From: Olsenella uli
GTDB taxonomy: Bacteria; Actinomycetota; Coriobacteriia; Coriobacteriales; Atopobiaceae
Length of the DNA: 64,000 nucleotides
NCBI RefSeq assembly: GCF_016900775.1
Contig: NZ_JACJKN010000010.1
Span: forward strand, 20,952 to 84,951
Direction: 5' to 3'
In this document: in pieces, positions 7,936 through 17,586 of the stretch
How the letters are laid out: every line of letters starts with the position of its first letter
Numbering within the stretch: position 1 is the first letter of the stretch
The notes under the pieces: model-generated
What the model saw: only the letters and a program-made list of their open reading frames with translations
Database searches by the model: none
Told to the model about the DNA's origin: nothing
Translations under genes and position numbers: made by a program

Positions 7936-9120
7936 CTAGCGATAGCTCTCGGCCAGCTTCTTCCAGGCGGGCAGGGAGTTCACGATGGTCTCGTGGGAGA
8001 CGCAGTAGCCCACGCGCACCCAGCCGGGACAGCCGAACGAGTCGGACGGCACGGGCAGCAGCTCGAGCGCCTTGGCGCGCTCGAAGAAGGCGTTGGCGTC
8101 CGGCTCGAGCGCCTTGACCCACAGGTAGAACGCGCCCTCGGGCTCGATGAACTCGTAGCCCAGCGCAGAGAGCCCCTCGGTGAGCGCGCGGCGGTTCTCG
8201 GCGTAGGCCGCAACGTCGCTCGGGCAGTCCACGCAGTCCATGAGCACGCGCTGGAAGAGCGCCGGCGCGCAGACAAAGCCCAGCTTGCGGCCGGCGCCAG
8301 CAACGGCGAGCACCAGCTCGTCGTGCTCGGGGTTGGTGGGCGGCACGAGCACCCAGCCGATGCGCTCTCCCGGCAGCGACAGGCTCTTGGAGTAGGAGTA
8401 GCACACGATCGTGCGGTCGTAGACGGACGGCACCCACGGCACCTCGGCCCCGTAGGTAATCTCGCGATAGGGCTCGTCCGCCACGAGGTAGATGGTGGTG
8501 CCGAGGCGCTCCTCCGCCTCGTGCAGCGCGCCCGCAAGCGCCTCGAGGTTGGCGCGGGAGTAGACCGATCCCACCGGGTTGTTGGGCGAGTTGATGACCA
8601 CGGCCTTGGTGCGCGGCGTGACGGTGTCCGCGACGGCGTCCACGTCCACCTGGAACGTGGCGGCATCGGCAAGCACCTCGACGCACGTGGCGCCCGCCGT
8701 CTCGATCCAGACGCGGTACTCGGGGAAGTACGGCGCAATCACGATGACCTCGTCGCCCGCATTCACAACGGCATGGAACGAGATGGAGAGCGACGCGGCG
8801 GCACCGCAGGTGAGATAGAGGTCCCCGGCGCAAGCCGCGCCCTCGCCGAAGCGGCGGCGGAGGCTCGCGGCAACGGCCTCGCGCGCCGCGGGCAGGCCGC
8901 TGGCGGGCGTATAGCCATGAAGCTGGGTGGCCGGCAGCGTGAGGCTCTTCTCGATGGAGGCGCGCACGGCATCCGGCGCCGGGATCGAGGGGTTGCCGAG
9001 GGAGAAGTCAAAGACGTTCTCGGCCCCGATCTGGGCCTTTCGCTCCCCCGCATAGGCGGAGATCTCTCGAATGGAGGACTTCTGCGCGCCGTAGGCGACG
9101 CTCTTCTCGTTAAGTGACAT
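7936..9120 (-). CDS. pyridoxal-phosphate aminotransferase, class I/II
   Basis: Fold-type I PLP aminotransferase, 394 aa. Key elements: FSLGNPSIP near the N terminus, TCGAAASLS (cofactor phosphate), VINSPNNPVG, VADEPYREI (Asp for the pyridine ring), CYSYSKSLSLPGERIGW with the Schiff-base Lys near residue 240, and the C-terminal GCPGWVRVGYC arginine. It resembles aspartate/aromatic aminotransferases of Firmicutes and Coriobacteriia; the substrate cannot be fixed from sequence. Start 9120 is chosen because an AGGAGAG site lies upstream and the extended frame is unlikely. A TACAAT box at 9167-9172 (minus strand) would give a leader of about 40 nt. Confidence 0.88.
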   Translation of the reverse strand: MSLNEKSVAYGAQKSSIREISAYAGERKAQIGAENVFDFSLGNPSIPAPDAVRASIEKSLTLPATQLHGYTPASGLPAAREAVAASLRRRFGEGAACAGDLYLTCGAAASLSISFHAVVNAGDEVIVIAPYFPEYRVWIETAGATCVEVLADAATFQVDVDAVADTVTPRTKAVVINSPNNPVGSVYSRANLEALAGALHEAEERLGTTIYLVADEPYREITYGAEVPWVPSVYDRTIVCYSYSKSLSLPGERIGWVLVPPTNPEHDELVLAVAGAGRKLGFVCAPALFQRVLMDCVDCPSDVAAYAENRRALTEGLSALGYEFIEPEGAFYLWVKALEPDANAFFERAKALELLPVPSDSFGCPGWVRVGYCVSHETIVNSLPAWKKLAESYR

Positions 9121-9215
9121 GCTGCTCTCCTCTCGCGGCACCGCCGCTCGCACGTTGCTGCGGCCCATTGTACTCGCGCGAGGGACCCTCTGGGACGCTC
9201 CGCCCCCAGCCATTA

Positions 9216-9524
9216 TCAGGTTTTATCCCGCTCCGGGGAGCCGGCGAGCACCGCCCACCCCACGAGCGTGACCTCGTACTTGTTGGCGTCAAAGCTCCCG
9301 TCCGCGCGCTTGCAGCGCCAGCTTCGGATGAGGCCCATCCGCTCGAGCTTTTGGCAGGAGCGCCTGACCGTCTGCGCGGACTTGTTGATGCAGTCCACGA
9401 ACGCGCGGTTGGGGATGGAGGCGGTCACGTTGGGCCCGCCGACATGCTCGCCCACCACGTCGAGGAGCGCTCGGTCGGTCTCGTTGATCTGAACACGGAC
9501 GCTCTGCGGCGCTTGCCTGGCCAA
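9216..9524 (-). CDS. small winged-helix DNA-binding protein
   Basis: A 102-aa protein from a TTG start at 9524 that follows GGGAGG by eight bases; the frame stays open further upstream but that part has poor coding character. Residues ~30-75 (IPNRAFVDCINKSAQTVRR then KLERMGLI) look like a helix-turn-helix, followed by RADGSFDANKYEV, a plausible wing. The short N-terminal segment QSVRVQINETDRALLDVV may help dimerisation. It might be a transcriptional regulator or a replication-initiator-like fragment; no partner gene is adjacent and the upstream 9525-9738 region should contain its promoter. Function unknown. Confidence 0.6.
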   Translation of the reverse strand: MARQAPQSVRVQINETDRALLDVVGEHVGGPNVTASIPNRAFVDCINKSAQTVRRSCQKLERMGLIRSWRCKRADGSFDANKYEVTLVGWAVLAGSPERDKT

Positions 9525-9738
9525 CCGTGATACCTCCCCTGCGCTACGCTCCGGCGGGACCCCCTTCGGAAGCATTCCCGCATCCACCTGCAGAACGTAA
9601 CATCCCGGCGCGCGCCAAACCCTTGCGTTACCCGCATCTAGCTGCTCGTTATTTGAACGTACCCCACCTCTTACGCCCCGCCGCCCATTCTCTGACGAGC
9701 AGGGCTTTGGCAAGGTCCGCAGTTTTTGATAGGAACTC

Positions 9739-9758
9739 CTCTCACTTTTTTGTGAGAG
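9739..9758 (-). terminator. second hairpin behind ftsH terminator
   Basis: Seven-base stem CTCTCAC/GTGAGAG with a six-T loop. It lies just downstream of the main ftsH terminator on the minus strand and inside a larger CAGTTTTT/AAAAACTG pairing (9720-9770). It probably acts as a tandem terminator or barrier before the winged-helix gene. Confidence 0.5.
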
Positions 9759-9762
9759 ACAG

Positions 9763-9806
9763 AAAAACTGCCGGTCATGCGTTCAGAAGAACTCCATAAC
9801 CGGCAG
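9763..9806 (-). terminator. rho-independent terminator of the tilS-hpt-ftsH cluster
   Basis: Stem CTGCCGGT (9768-9775) with ACCGGCAG (9799-9806), followed on the minus strand by a T run (9763-9767). It is 26 bases past the ftsH stop codon. Confidence 0.8.
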
Positions 9807-9831
9807 CACCGTTCACTATGCTCTGAGAGGG

Positions 9832-11796
9832 CTACGCCTCGGGCGCCTCCTTCTCGCCGGCGTCCTTCTCGCCGGCACCCTTCTCGCGTGAGGCGTACTC
9901 GTCCCAGTGATCCTCGAGCAGGGCGTCCACGGCCTCCCCCTCGACGGTCTCGCGCTCCAGGAGCACGCGCGCCATCGTGTCCATCTGGCCGCGGCGATCC
10001 CCGAGCACCGCGCGCGCCCGCTCGTGGCCCTCGCGCATGATGCGCTCGACCTCGTCGTCGATGCGCTTGGCCGTCTCGGCGGAGTAGTCCTGGTGGTTGG
10101 CGTAGTCGCGCCCGAGGAAGACCTCGTGCTGCGCCTCGCCAAAGACCTGCGCGCCCAGCTCGTCGCTCATGCCGTAGCGCGTGACCATCGTGCGCGCGAG
10201 CTTGGTGGCGCGCTCGAGGTCGTTGCTCGCGCCCGTGGTGATGTCGTCGCAGAAGAGCTCCTCGGCCGTCCGCCCAGCAAGGAGGACGGCGATCTGGTCG
10301 AGCATGCCGTCGCGCGTCTCGAGGAAGTGGTCCTCCTCGGGGACCTGCATGGTGTAGCCGAGCGCCTGGCCGCGGCTCACGATGCTGATCTTGTGGATGG
10401 GGTCGGAGTTCTCGAGCACGTGGCCCACGAGGGCGTGGCCCGACTCGTGATAGGCGATCACGCGCCGCTCGCGCTCGGTGATCACGCGGCTCTTGCGCTC
10501 CGGGCCGGCCATCACGCGCTCCATGGCCTCCTCGACCTCGCCCGGGCCGATCGTGTCCTTGTGGCGGCGCGCGGCGAGCAGGGCCGACTCGTTCATGAGG
10601 TTGGCGAGGTCGGCGCCCGTGAAGCCCGGCGTGATCTTGGAGAGCCGCTCGAAGTCCACGTCCTTGGCGAAGGGCTTGCCCTCGGCGTGGACGCGCAGGA
10701 TCTGCTCGCGGCCGCGCACGTCGGGGCGGTCCACGGTCACGCGCCGGTCAAAGCGGCCGGGGCGCAGGAGGGCCGGGTCGAGGATGTCCGGGCGGTTGGT
10801 CGCGGCGATGAGGATGACCGAGGACTTCTCCTCGAAGCCGTCCATCTCCACGAGCAGCTGGTTCAGGGTCTGCTCGCGCTCGTCGTGCCCGCCGCCGAGG
10901 CCGGCGCCGCGCTGGCGGCCCACCGCGTCGATCTCGTCGATGAAGACGATGCAGGGGGCGGCCTCCTTGGCCTGCTTGAAGAGGTCGCGCACGCGCGAGG
11001 CGCCCACGCCCACGAACATCTCCACGAAGTCGGAGCCCGAGATCGAGAAGAACGGCACGCCCGCCTCGCCGGCCACGGCCTTGGCGAGCAGCGTCTTGCC
11101 CGTGCCCGGAGGGCCCACGAGCAAGACGCCGCGCGGGATGCGGGCGCCCATGCTGTGGTAGCGCTCGGGGTCGGAGAGGAAGTCGCGGACCTCCTGAAGC
11201 TCCTCCACCGCCTCGTCGATGCCCGCGACGTCGGAGAACTTGACCTTGGGCCGCTCGCTCTCGGCCGTCTTGGCCTTGGTCTTGGCAAACGACATCGTCT
11301 TGTCCTGCTGCCCGGACATCCGGTTCATGTAGAACACGAAGACGCCCACCAGAAGGAGCGTGGGCACCACGGAGAGCAGGATCGTCTCGAGCATCGCCGA
11401 GTCCGAGGTGTCGATCTTGTAGGTGACGTCCGGATGGTCGGCCATGAGCTCGGCGAGCGAGTCCGTGCCCACGTAGACGCTCGTGTAACGCACGAGGGCG
11501 TCCTCGTTTTCCGCCTCCGCGTCCTTCTCGTCATGCCAGTAGGTGCCGGAGACGCTGCCGTCCGAGGTCTTGTAGGTGGCATCGTGCACGCGGCCGTCCT
11601 TGACCGCGGTCACGAACTCGTTGGTGGCGAGGGTGTCGGGCGCCTGGCTGCCCGGGGCGAGGGCCCCGCCCATCGAGAAGACCAGGTAGAGCACGATGGC
11701 CGCGACGATGGCCGTCGAGATGACGATGGAGCGGCGACGCTCGGGGCCGGGCAGCCCCGGCGGGGTCGGACGGTCGGGCTTGTTCTGCTGGGACAC
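9832..11796 (-). CDS. ftsH: ATP-dependent zinc metalloprotease FtsH
   Basis: Membrane-anchored AAA+ protease, 654 aa, that degrades misfolded and regulatory membrane proteins as a hexamer. The N-terminal segment has two membrane helices ([19 protein letters not shown] near 24-42; [18 protein letters not shown] near 138-156) enclosing an extracytoplasmic loop. The AAA domain has Walker A GPPGTGKT, Walker [12 protein letters not shown] and the second region of homology [12 protein letters not shown]. The protease domain has the zinc motif HESGH and a distal Asp. The C terminus is a short [13 protein letters not shown] charged tail. Start is GTG at 11796 with AAGGAGAA upstream. It follows tilS and hpt in the same direction, the order found across Gram-positive bacteria. 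Confidence 0.97.
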   Translation of the reverse strand: MSQQNKPDRPTPPGLPGPERRRSIVISTAIVAAIVLYLVFSMGGALAPGSQAPDTLATNEFVTAVKDGRVHDATYKTSDGSVSGTYWHDEKDAEAENEDALVRYTSVYVGTDSLAELMADHPDVTYKIDTSDSAMLETILLSVVPTLLLVGVFVFYMNRMSGQQDKTMSFAKTKAKTAESERPKVKFSDVAGIDEAVEELQEVRDFLSDPERYHSMGARIPRGVLLVGPPGTGKTLLAKAVAGEAGVPFFSISGSDFVEMFVGVGASRVRDLFKQAKEAAPCIVFIDEIDAVGRQRGAGLGGGHDEREQTLNQLLVEMDGFEEKSSVILIAATNRPDILDPALLRPGRFDRRVTVDRPDVRGREQILRVHAEGKPFAKDVDFERLSKITPGFTGADLANLMNESALLAARRHKDTIGPGEVEEAMERVMAGPERKSRVITERERRVIAYHESGHALVGHVLENSDPIHKISIVSRGQALGYTMQVPEEDHFLETRDGMLDQIAVLLAGRTAEELFCDDITTGASNDLERATKLARTMVTRYGMSDELGAQVFGEAQHEVFLGRDYANHQDYSAETAKRIDDEVERIMREGHERARAVLGDRRGQMDTMARVLLERETVEGEAVDALLEDHWDEYASREKGAGEKDAGEKEAPEA

Positions 11797-11853
11797 AGTT
11801 CTCCTTACGGTGTGCGACGGGCTTCTCGCCCCGCCGGCCGGGGGCCGGACGTC

Positions 11854-12405
11854 TTACTTCTGGTAGACCTCGGGCTTGAGGATGCCGATGTAGGGCAGGT
11901 TGCGGTAGCGCTCCGCGAAGTCGAGGCCGTAGCCCACGATGAACTCGTCGGGCACGTGGGCGCCCACGTAGCGCGGCGTGACGGCGGGGCGGTTGCCCGG
12001 CACGTCCTTCACGAGGAACGCCGCGACCTCGATCGAGGCGGGGTTGCGGTTGGAGAGCATGCGCATGAGGTAGGAGAGCGTAAGGCCGGAGTCGAGGATG
12101 TCCTCGACGATAAGGACGTCACGCCCCTCGATCTTGGTGTCGAGGTCCTTCACGATCCGCACGACGCCCGAGCTCTTGGCGCCCTCGCCGTAGCTCGAGA
12201 CCGCCATGAAGTCGATGGCCATCGGGCAGTCGATGGCGCGCATGAGGTCGGCCATGAAGACCACGGCACCCCGCAGAACGGCCACGACCAGCGGGTTCTT
12301 CTCGGCGTAGTCGCGTGAGATCTCCGCGCCCATGCGGCTCACGACGTCCTGGATGTCCTTCTCGCTGAGCAGAATCCCCTGAACGTCGGGATGCAGCGAC
12401 TCCAT
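11854..12405 (-). CDS. hpt: hypoxanthine phosphoribosyltransferase
   Basis: Purine salvage enzyme converting hypoxanthine/guanine and PRPP to nucleotides; 183 aa, usual length. Motifs: VVAVLRGAVVFMADL near the N terminus, the flexible loop, the PRPP-binding VLIVEDILDSGLTL (~100-113), and VGYGLDFAERYRNLPYIG at the C terminus. The start ATG at 12405 has GGGGAG seven bases upstream; a very long in-frame extension into tilS is an antisense-composition artefact. Sits between tilS and ftsH, 57 bases before ftsH, and probably shares their transcript. Confidence 0.95.
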   Translation of the reverse strand: MESLHPDVQGILLSEKDIQDVVSRMGAEISRDYAEKNPLVVAVLRGAVVFMADLMRAIDCPMAIDFMAVSSYGEGAKSSGVVRIVKDLDTKIEGRDVLIVEDILDSGLTLSYLMRMLSNRNPASIEVAAFLVKDVPGNRPAVTPRYVGAHVPDEFIVGYGLDFAERYRNLPYIGILKPEVYQK

Positions 12406-12476
12406 GGCACTCCCCTTTCCGGGCGTCACCCGACGCCCCACGGCGGCTCGACTGTTCCAGAATAGCGCACGACCTG

Positions 12477-13985
12477 CTACTCGCCCACGATGAGCGTCAA
12501 CTCCAGCAGCCATCGCGTCTGCGGGCCGCACCGCATGCGCTCGTCCGCGCGCACGCCCGCCACCCACGCGACCGAGCCCGTGGGGGAGGTGTGCACGACG
12601 GGCAGGAGCGCGCGCTCCGCGAGGGGGACGCGGGCCTCGCCAAGCAGGTCGGAGAGCTTCTTGGACTGCCCGTGCATGCCCAGGGGGCAGAGCACCTCGC
12701 CCGCGTGCGGGACGTCCACCCAGAGGCGCCCGCCGCGCGCCGGGTCCACCCCGACCGCCATGGCATCGAGCAGCACCGAGGCGCCCTCCCACTCGAGCGC
12801 GTGGGCCCGGGCGCGCGCCGCCGCGTCCGCGCCCTCGGGGGCGCGCAGCACGCGCGCCGTGAGCGCGCGGCCGTCCGGGAGCTCCAGCCGACCGGGCACC
12901 TCGAGCCAGGCGGCGACGGGCGCGGGCGGCGCAATGCGCGCCCGAATGGCGAGAAGCCCGTGCTCGACGCGGGCGTCCGCGCCCATCGGGACGGTGAGCG
13001 AGCCCTCCCCCACCGCGACGCGCTCCAGCACCGAGGCAACGTGCCGCGCCTCGAGGCGGGCCTCCGGGCAGACGGAGAGGATCGCCTGGCGGACCACCCG
13101 GCGCGCGATGGCAACCTCGGTCGCCGCGAGGCGCGCCGCGTCGAGCACGATAAGGCCCTCCGCCTCGCGCCGCGTGAGCTCGCGCAGGACGCGCGAGGAG
13201 ACCGAGGTGAGGTAGGCGTCCTCCTCCGAGAGGATGTCGCAGGTCGTGGCCAGGCTCGCGACCACGCGCGGGTTGCGCTCCCGCGCGATGGGCAGCAGCT
13301 CGTGGCGCACGAAGGCGCGCAGGTAGTGCGTGTCCTCGTTGGTGCTGTCCTCGCGCCAGACGATCCCGCGCATGCGCAGGAGGTCGCAGAGCTCCGCGTG
13401 CGTGCGGTCCAGCAGCGGCCGCACGATGCGGTTGCGACGGCGCGGGATGGACGAGAGGCCCGCCGCACCCGTGCCGCGGATGGCGTTCATGAAGAAGGTC
13501 TCCGCGCGGTCGTCCGCCGTGTGCGCCGTCACGATGCGCGCGGCCGAGCGCGGCGTGCCAAAGCGGGAGGAGAGCTCGTTCGCGAGGCGGCTCGCCTCCG
13601 CGTAGCGTGCCTCGCGGCCGGCGTTCTCCACGTTTCCGCCCGGCACGGACCCGGCGAGCGCCGCCACGTCCACGCGCCGGATCGTGCACGGGATGCCGAA
13701 GCGCGCGGCGAGGTCACAGACGAACTCCTCGTCCTCGTCCGCGTCCAGGCCGCGCAGGCCGTGGTTGACATGGAGCACGTGCAGCCGCTCGCGGGCGATG
13801 CGGGCGGTCCCGCGGCCGTCCTCTATGTCGAGCGCGGAGGTCGCCGCGAGCACGAGCAGGGCCGTCGAGTCCGCCCCGCCCGAGACCATGAGCACCACGG
13901 GGGCGGCGCGCTCCTCGTCCGGCCGGCCGCTCGGCCGGGCAAAGCGGTTGCGGCCCATGGCATATCGGCGAGAAACACTTGGCAT
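12477..13985 (-). CDS. tilS: tRNA(Ile)-lysidine synthase
   Basis: PP-loop ATPase that converts C34 of tRNA-Ile(CAU) to lysidine. 502 aa. The ATP-binding SGGADST loop is near residue 37, followed by HVNHGLRG, the TAHTADDRAETFF motif and GLSSIPRR, all TilS hallmarks, then a long helical and C-terminal tRNA-binding part ending in SKKLSDLLGEARVP and WVAGVRADER. Start 13985 is preceded by GGGAGG at six bases; the further upstream frame is unlikely. First gene of the tilS-hpt-ftsH cluster and divergent from the hydrolase at 14069. Confidence 0.92.
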   Translation of the reverse strand: MPSVSRRYAMGRNRFARPSGRPDEERAAPVVLMVSGGADSTALLVLAATSALDIEDGRGTARIARERLHVLHVNHGLRGLDADEDEEFVCDLAARFGIPCTIRRVDVAALAGSVPGGNVENAGREARYAEASRLANELSSRFGTPRSAARIVTAHTADDRAETFFMNAIRGTGAAGLSSIPRRRNRIVRPLLDRTHAELCDLLRMRGIVWREDSTNEDTHYLRAFVRHELLPIARERNPRVVASLATTCDILSEEDAYLTSVSSRVLRELTRREAEGLIVLDAARLAATEVAIARRVVRQAILSVCPEARLEARHVASVLERVAVGEGSLTVPMGADARVEHGLLAIRARIAPPAPVAAWLEVPGRLELPDGRALTARVLRAPEGADAAARARAHALEWEGASVLLDAMAVGVDPARGGRLWVDVPHAGEVLCPLGMHGQSKKLSDLLGEARVPLAERALLPVVHTSPTGSVAWVAGVRADERMRCGPQTRWLLELTLIVGE

Positions 13986-14068
13986 GCGCTGCCTCCCAAC
14001 GGCTACCCTAGTACGTGCGGCCCGGGCGGCGCCGCACGGGAAGAGTGTACGACAGCGAGAGGACACCG

Positions 14069-14875
14069 ATGACCCCCGAGATTCACCTGCACGTCCTGGC
14101 CAGCGGCTCCAAGGGAAACGCCGCCGTCATCGAGGGGCCGGAGGGGTCGGTCCTCGTGGACTGCGGCATCTCGCGCAGGGCGCTTCTCGCCCGCGCCGCC
14201 GAGCTCGGGCTGGACATGGCGGGCATCCGCGCCGTCCTTCTCACCCACGAGCACTCCGACCACGTGGGCGGGCTCACCGTCTTCTGCAACCACTTCGAGG
14301 GCGAGCTCGTGACCACCGCGGGCACGGCGGCGGCGCGCCCGTATCTCTCGGCGCTGCCTTTCACCATCGTGGGGCACAGCGACGCCTTCGAGCTGGCTGG
14401 CATGCGCGTGCAGGCCTTCCCCACCTCGCACGACGTCGCGGACCCGATGGGGTTCCGGTTCTCGACCGGCGACGACGCGCTTGGGTTCTGCACCGACACC
14501 GGCGAGCTGGGCCCCGAGGCGCGCGAGGCGCTCGCGGGCGTGCGCATCCTCGCCCTCGAGTCCAACCACGACGAGCGCATGCTCGCCACGGGGCCCTACC
14601 CCGGCTACCTCAAGGCGCGCGTGGCCGGGCGGACGGGGCACCTCTCCAACGCCCAGGCGGCCGAGGCCCTGGGCTCGCTCGTAGGCGAGGACACCGAGAC
14701 CGTGGTGGCCATGCACCTCTCGCAGGAGAACAACCGGCCGAGCGTCTGCGTGCGCGCGCTCGCGGGGGCGCTTGGCGCAAAGGCCGCAAACGACGCCTTC
14801 ACCGAGGCGCGCACGCCTGACGGGCGGCTCACCATCTGCTGCGCCGCGCAGGACTGGCCGCTCACGGTCTGGTAG
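14069..14875 (+). CDS. metallo-beta-lactamase-fold hydrolase (YycJ/WalJ-like)
   Basis: 268-aa MBL-fold protein beginning HLHVLASGSKGNAAVI, the signature of the YycJ group (predicted 5'-3' exonuclease / DNA-end processing hydrolase). Metal ligands: THEHSDHVGG (residues ~69-78), TSHDVADPMGFRF, the Asp in CTDTGELG, and the C-terminal MHLSQENN His. The ATG at 14069 follows GAGAGGA; earlier in-frame codons lie in the tilS promoter region. Codes toward a stretch of about 300 non-coding bases. In Firmicutes the homologue sits beside walKR, but no two-component genes are present here. Confidence 0.88.
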   Translation: MTPEIHLHVLASGSKGNAAVIEGPEGSVLVDCGISRRALLARAAELGLDMAGIRAVLLTHEHSDHVGGLTVFCNHFEGELVTTAGTAAARPYLSALPFTIVGHSDAFELAGMRVQAFPTSHDVADPMGFRFSTGDDALGFCTDTGELGPEAREALAGVRILALESNHDERMLATGPYPGYLKARVAGRTGHLSNAQAAEALGSLVGEDTETVVAMHLSQENNRPSVCVRALAGALGAKAANDAFTEARTPDGRLTICCAAQDWPLTVW

Positions 14876-15112
14876 AGGCAGGCGCCCCTGCCGCACGGCG
14901 CCACGCGTGCGAGCCCGCTCCCAGACCGCACTCGTGGACCGCGCTCGCGAGTGCGGTCAGTCTGCGGCGTCGCGGCGGGCACTTCTTGACGCATCGGCCC
15001 CATCGGGCCGCACCGGCGTCCTTTTTACGCCCAGTGCGGCCGCACTCCCGGAACACACTCGCGTGTATGCCCCTCCCGGATGGGGGTCGGGCGAGAAGGA
15101 CCCGCATGACGA
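14876..15112. other. non-coding gap between the hydrolase and nagB
   Basis: No gene is visible. The stretch holds a possible terminator for the hydrolase (ACCGCACTCG at 14928-14937 pairing with CGAGTGCGGT at about 14946-14955) and a one-mismatch variant of the 12-mer, GGCGAGAAGGAC, at 15089-15100. The nagB terminator follows. Confidence 0.6.
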
Positions 15113-15148
15113 GGGGGGCGACCCCCCCCCTGCCGGGAATCGCCCCCC
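15113..15148 (-). terminator. hairpin downstream of nagB
   Basis: Nine-base stem GGGGGGCGA/TCGCCCCCC about 30 bases past the nagB stop codon on the minus strand. No clear T run follows, so termination strength is uncertain. Confidence 0.6.
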
Positions 15149-15176
15149 TGACGGACGCAAGATGCGCGACGCGCGC

Positions 15177-15911
15177 CTACGCCTCCGGGCACTTGGCGAG
15201 CGCGGCCTCGTCGGCCACGACCACCACGTTGGGGTGCAGCTGCAGGATGGAGGCCTGGCAAGCCGGCGTGATCGGGCCGTAGATCATGTCGTGAACGGCC
15301 TGGGCCTTGGCGTCGCCGTTGGCCACGACGAGGATCATCTTGGCGGCCATGATGGTGCCGATGCCCATGGAGAACGCCTGGCGCGGCACGTCGTCGATGC
15401 TGTCGAAGAGGCGGCTGTTGGCCTGGATGGTGGACTCGGTGAGGTCCACGCAGTGGGTGCCCTTCACGAAGGCGTCGCCGGGCTCGTTGAAGCCGATGTG
15501 GCCGTTGTTGCCGATGCCCAGGAGCTGCAGGTCCTGGCTGCCGGCAGCGGCGACGGCCTCGTCGTAGGCGGCGCAGGCGGCCTCGTAGTCCTCGGCCAGG
15601 CCGTCGGGCACGTGGGTGTTGGCCTTGTCGATGTTCACGTGGTCGAAGAGGTTCACGTTCATGAAGTAGCGATAGCTCTGGTCGTGCTCGCCGGGCAGGC
15701 CGCGATACTCGTCGAGGTTGTAGGTCTTGACCCCGGAGAAGTCGAGCTCGCCGGCCTCATAGGCGGCCACGAGGTTCTGGTAGGTGCCAATGGGGGTGGA
15801 GCCGGTGGCAAGGCCGAGCACGCAGTCGGGCTTGAGGGTGATGGTCGACGCGATGACGGCGGCCGCCTTGCGGCTCATGTCCTCGTAGTCCTTGGCGCGA
15901 ACGATTCTCAT
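15177..15911 (-). CDS. nagB: glucosamine-6-phosphate deaminase
   Basis: Converts glucosamine-6-phosphate to fructose-6-phosphate and ammonia, feeding amino sugars into glycolysis. 244 aa, normal for NagB. Motifs: MRIVRAKDYEDMS start, LGLATGSTPIGTY, the catalytic YNLDEYRGL, GIGNNGHIGFNEPG with the ring-opening His, and a C-terminal PACQASILQLHPNV. The start ATG at 15911 has only a weak AAGGGAU site. No nagA or transporter is adjacent, so it is a single-gene unit; the ~260 bases upstream to 16171 should hold its promoter. Confidence 0.95.
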   Translation of the reverse strand: MRIVRAKDYEDMSRKAAAVIASTITLKPDCVLGLATGSTPIGTYQNLVAAYEAGELDFSGVKTYNLDEYRGLPGEHDQSYRYFMNVNLFDHVNIDKANTHVPDGLAEDYEAACAAYDEAVAAAGSQDLQLLGIGNNGHIGFNEPGDAFVKGTHCVDLTESTIQANSRLFDSIDDVPRQAFSMGIGTIMAAKMILVVANGDAKAQAVHDMIYGPITPACQASILQLHPNVVVVADEAALAKCPEA

Positions 15912-16171
15912 AATGCATCCCTTCCATAGATCGGCAAGCTCCTCGCCCGCCGTGCGGCCCCATCGGCCGCGGCCAATGTGACTGCGACCACCAGGGCGAG
16001 GCCGCCAAAAGCTATGAGAAGGACCCGTCGCGTCGAGGCCCCTGCCCGTCCACGACGACCCGGGACTCCCCATCCCGGACGATTATCGATTGTGCCTCAT
16101 TGCCAACATGTTTCGCCACCCATTTGGACGAGCGGCGCAAAAACGCCGCAGGCGGGGCCGCCCGCCGGCAC

Positions 16172-16795
16172 CTACAGCTTGGCGGCGAGGTCCTCCAGGG
16201 CGTGGAAGCGATGCGAGATGAGGTTCTTCTCGCCCAGCGTGAGCTCGGCCATCGTGCGGCCCGGGGTCTCGTCGGGCAGGAAGAGCGGGTCGTAGCCAAA
16301 GCCATGCTCGCCACGGGGCTCCCGGCCCACCACACCCTCGCAGTCGCCGTCCCCGCGCAGGACCTCGTCCCCGCGCACGAGCACCACCGAGGAGTGGAAG
16401 CGGGCCGAGCGGGCCTCGTCGGGCACCTCCGCCATCTGCGCCATGAGCTTCTCGTTGTTGGCGGCGTCGTTGCCGTGCTCGCCGGCCCAGCGCGCCGAGA
16501 AGATGCCGGGGGCGCCGTCCAGGGCGTCCACGCAGAGGCCGGAGTCGTCGGCCACCGCCATGGGCAGGCCCGTCTCGGCCTGCGCCGCGCACGCCTTGAT
16601 GAGGGCGTTGTCAAAGAACGTCTCCCCGTCCTCCACCGGATCGGGGAAGTCCCCCAGCTCGCCAAGCGCCACAAAGCGCACGCCGGGCATCACGGGCGCA
16701 AGAATGGTCTCTATCTCCACGACCTTGTGCGCGTTGCCGGTTGCCACGACCACGGTGCGCGCGGGGTCGAGCTCGGCGATGTTGGTCTCAGCCAT
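16172..16795 (-). CDS. rdgB: XTP/dITP diphosphatase (RdgB/HAM1)
   Basis: House-cleaning pyrophosphatase that removes inosine and xanthosine triphosphates. 207 aa. Motifs in order: VVATGNAHKVVEI, ADDSGLCVDALDGAPGIFS, GFGYDPLFLPD and a C-terminal ISHRFHALE, matching the family closely. It follows rph by 44 bases in the same orientation, the usual rph-rdgB pair; the gap between them is filled by a perfect palindrome. A copy of the GGCGAGAAGAAC motif encodes Gly-Glu-Lys-Asn near its C terminus (16223-16234). Confidence 0.95.
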   Translation of the reverse strand: MAETNIAELDPARTVVVATGNAHKVVEIETILAPVMPGVRFVALGELGDFPDPVEDGETFFDNALIKACAAQAETGLPMAVADDSGLCVDALDGAPGIFSARWAGEHGNDAANNEKLMAQMAEVPDEARSARFHSSVVLVRGDEVLRGDGDCEGVVGREPRGEHGFGYDPLFLPDETPGRTMAELTLGEKNLISHRFHALEDLAAKL

Positions 16796-16816
16796 GTCGT
16801 TCCTCCTTGAAAACTT

Positions 16817-16845
16817 GCCTAAAAGGGGACAGACCCCTTTTAGGC
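16817..16845. repeat. 29-bp palindrome at the rph stop codon
   Basis: GCCTAAAAGGGG / CCCCTTTTAGGC form perfect 13-base arms around ACA; the rph stop codon TAA lies inside the right arm. It separates rph from rdgB and can fold on either strand. It resembles short GGGGACAGACCCC-type intergenic palindromes. Confidence 0.75.
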
Positions 16846-17571
16846 ACGATAGCCGGTCACCTGGGCCTGAAGGTCCACCAGGCGGGCGATGCCGGCCTGG
16901 CCGAGGTCAAGCAGGGCGTCCAGCTGCGCGCGGTCGAAGCAGGCGCGCTCGCCGGTACCCTGGACCTCCACGATGTCCCCGGCGCCCGTGCCCACGAGGT
17001 TGAGGTCGACCTCGGCATGGGAGTCCTCGGGATAGTCCAGGTCAAGCAGGGCGATGCCGCCCACCACGCCCGCAGAAACGGCGGCCACGCGCCCCGTGAG
17101 CGGCAGGCGCGGGAGCTTTCCGGCCTCGACGAGCCCGAGCAGCGCCTGGTGGAGCGCCACCCACGCGCCGGTGATCGACGCGGTGCGGGTGCCGCCGTCC
17201 GCCTGGATGACGTCGCAGTCCAGCGTAATCGTAATCTCGCCCAAGCGGTCGAGGCGCGTGACGGCGCGCAGGCTCCGCCCGATGAGGCGCTCGATCTCCA
17301 TCGAGCGGCCCTTGCGGCCGCGATACTCGCGCGGCGTGCGCCGGTTGGTCGAGGCTGGCAGCATCGCGTACTCGGCGGTGACCCAGCCGGCATGCGACCC
17401 CTTGCGCCAGTTGGGCACGCCCTCCTCGACGGTCGCCGAGCAGAGCACGCGCGTGTCGCCAAACTCCACGAGGCACGACCCGTCGGCGTTCTTCATGACG
17501 CCGGGCGTGAGCGTGACCGGGCGCATCTCCGAGGCCGTGCGGCCATATGAGCGAGCGGACTCTTCCGTCAT
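16840..17571 (-). CDS. rph: ribonuclease PH
   Basis: Phosphorolytic 3'-5' exoribonuclease that trims tRNA 3' ends; hexameric. 243 aa. Diagnostic stretches: [88 protein letters not shown] and DLNLVGTG. The start at 17571 has GGGGAG five to ten bases upstream. First gene of rph-rdgB. The region upstream of the start holds the 16-bp inverted-repeat element described separately. Confidence 0.95.
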   Translation of the reverse strand: MTEESARSYGRTASEMRPVTLTPGVMKNADGSCLVEFGDTRVLCSATVEEGVPNWRKGSHAGWVTAEYAMLPASTNRRTPREYRGRKGRSMEIERLIGRSLRAVTRLDRLGEITITLDCDVIQADGGTRTASITGAWVALHQALLGLVEAGKLPRLPLTGRVAAVSAGVVGGIALLDLDYPEDSHAEVDLNLVGTGAGDIVEVQGTGERACFDRAQLDALLDLGQAGIARLVDLQAQVTGYRA

Positions 17572-17586
17572 GGCATCTCCCCTCAA

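Noticed and set aside
11854..13689. hpt gene extended to a 611-residue protein
   Set aside because: The upstream part overlaps tilS out of frame and lacks coding character; a ribosome-binding site supports the start at 12405.
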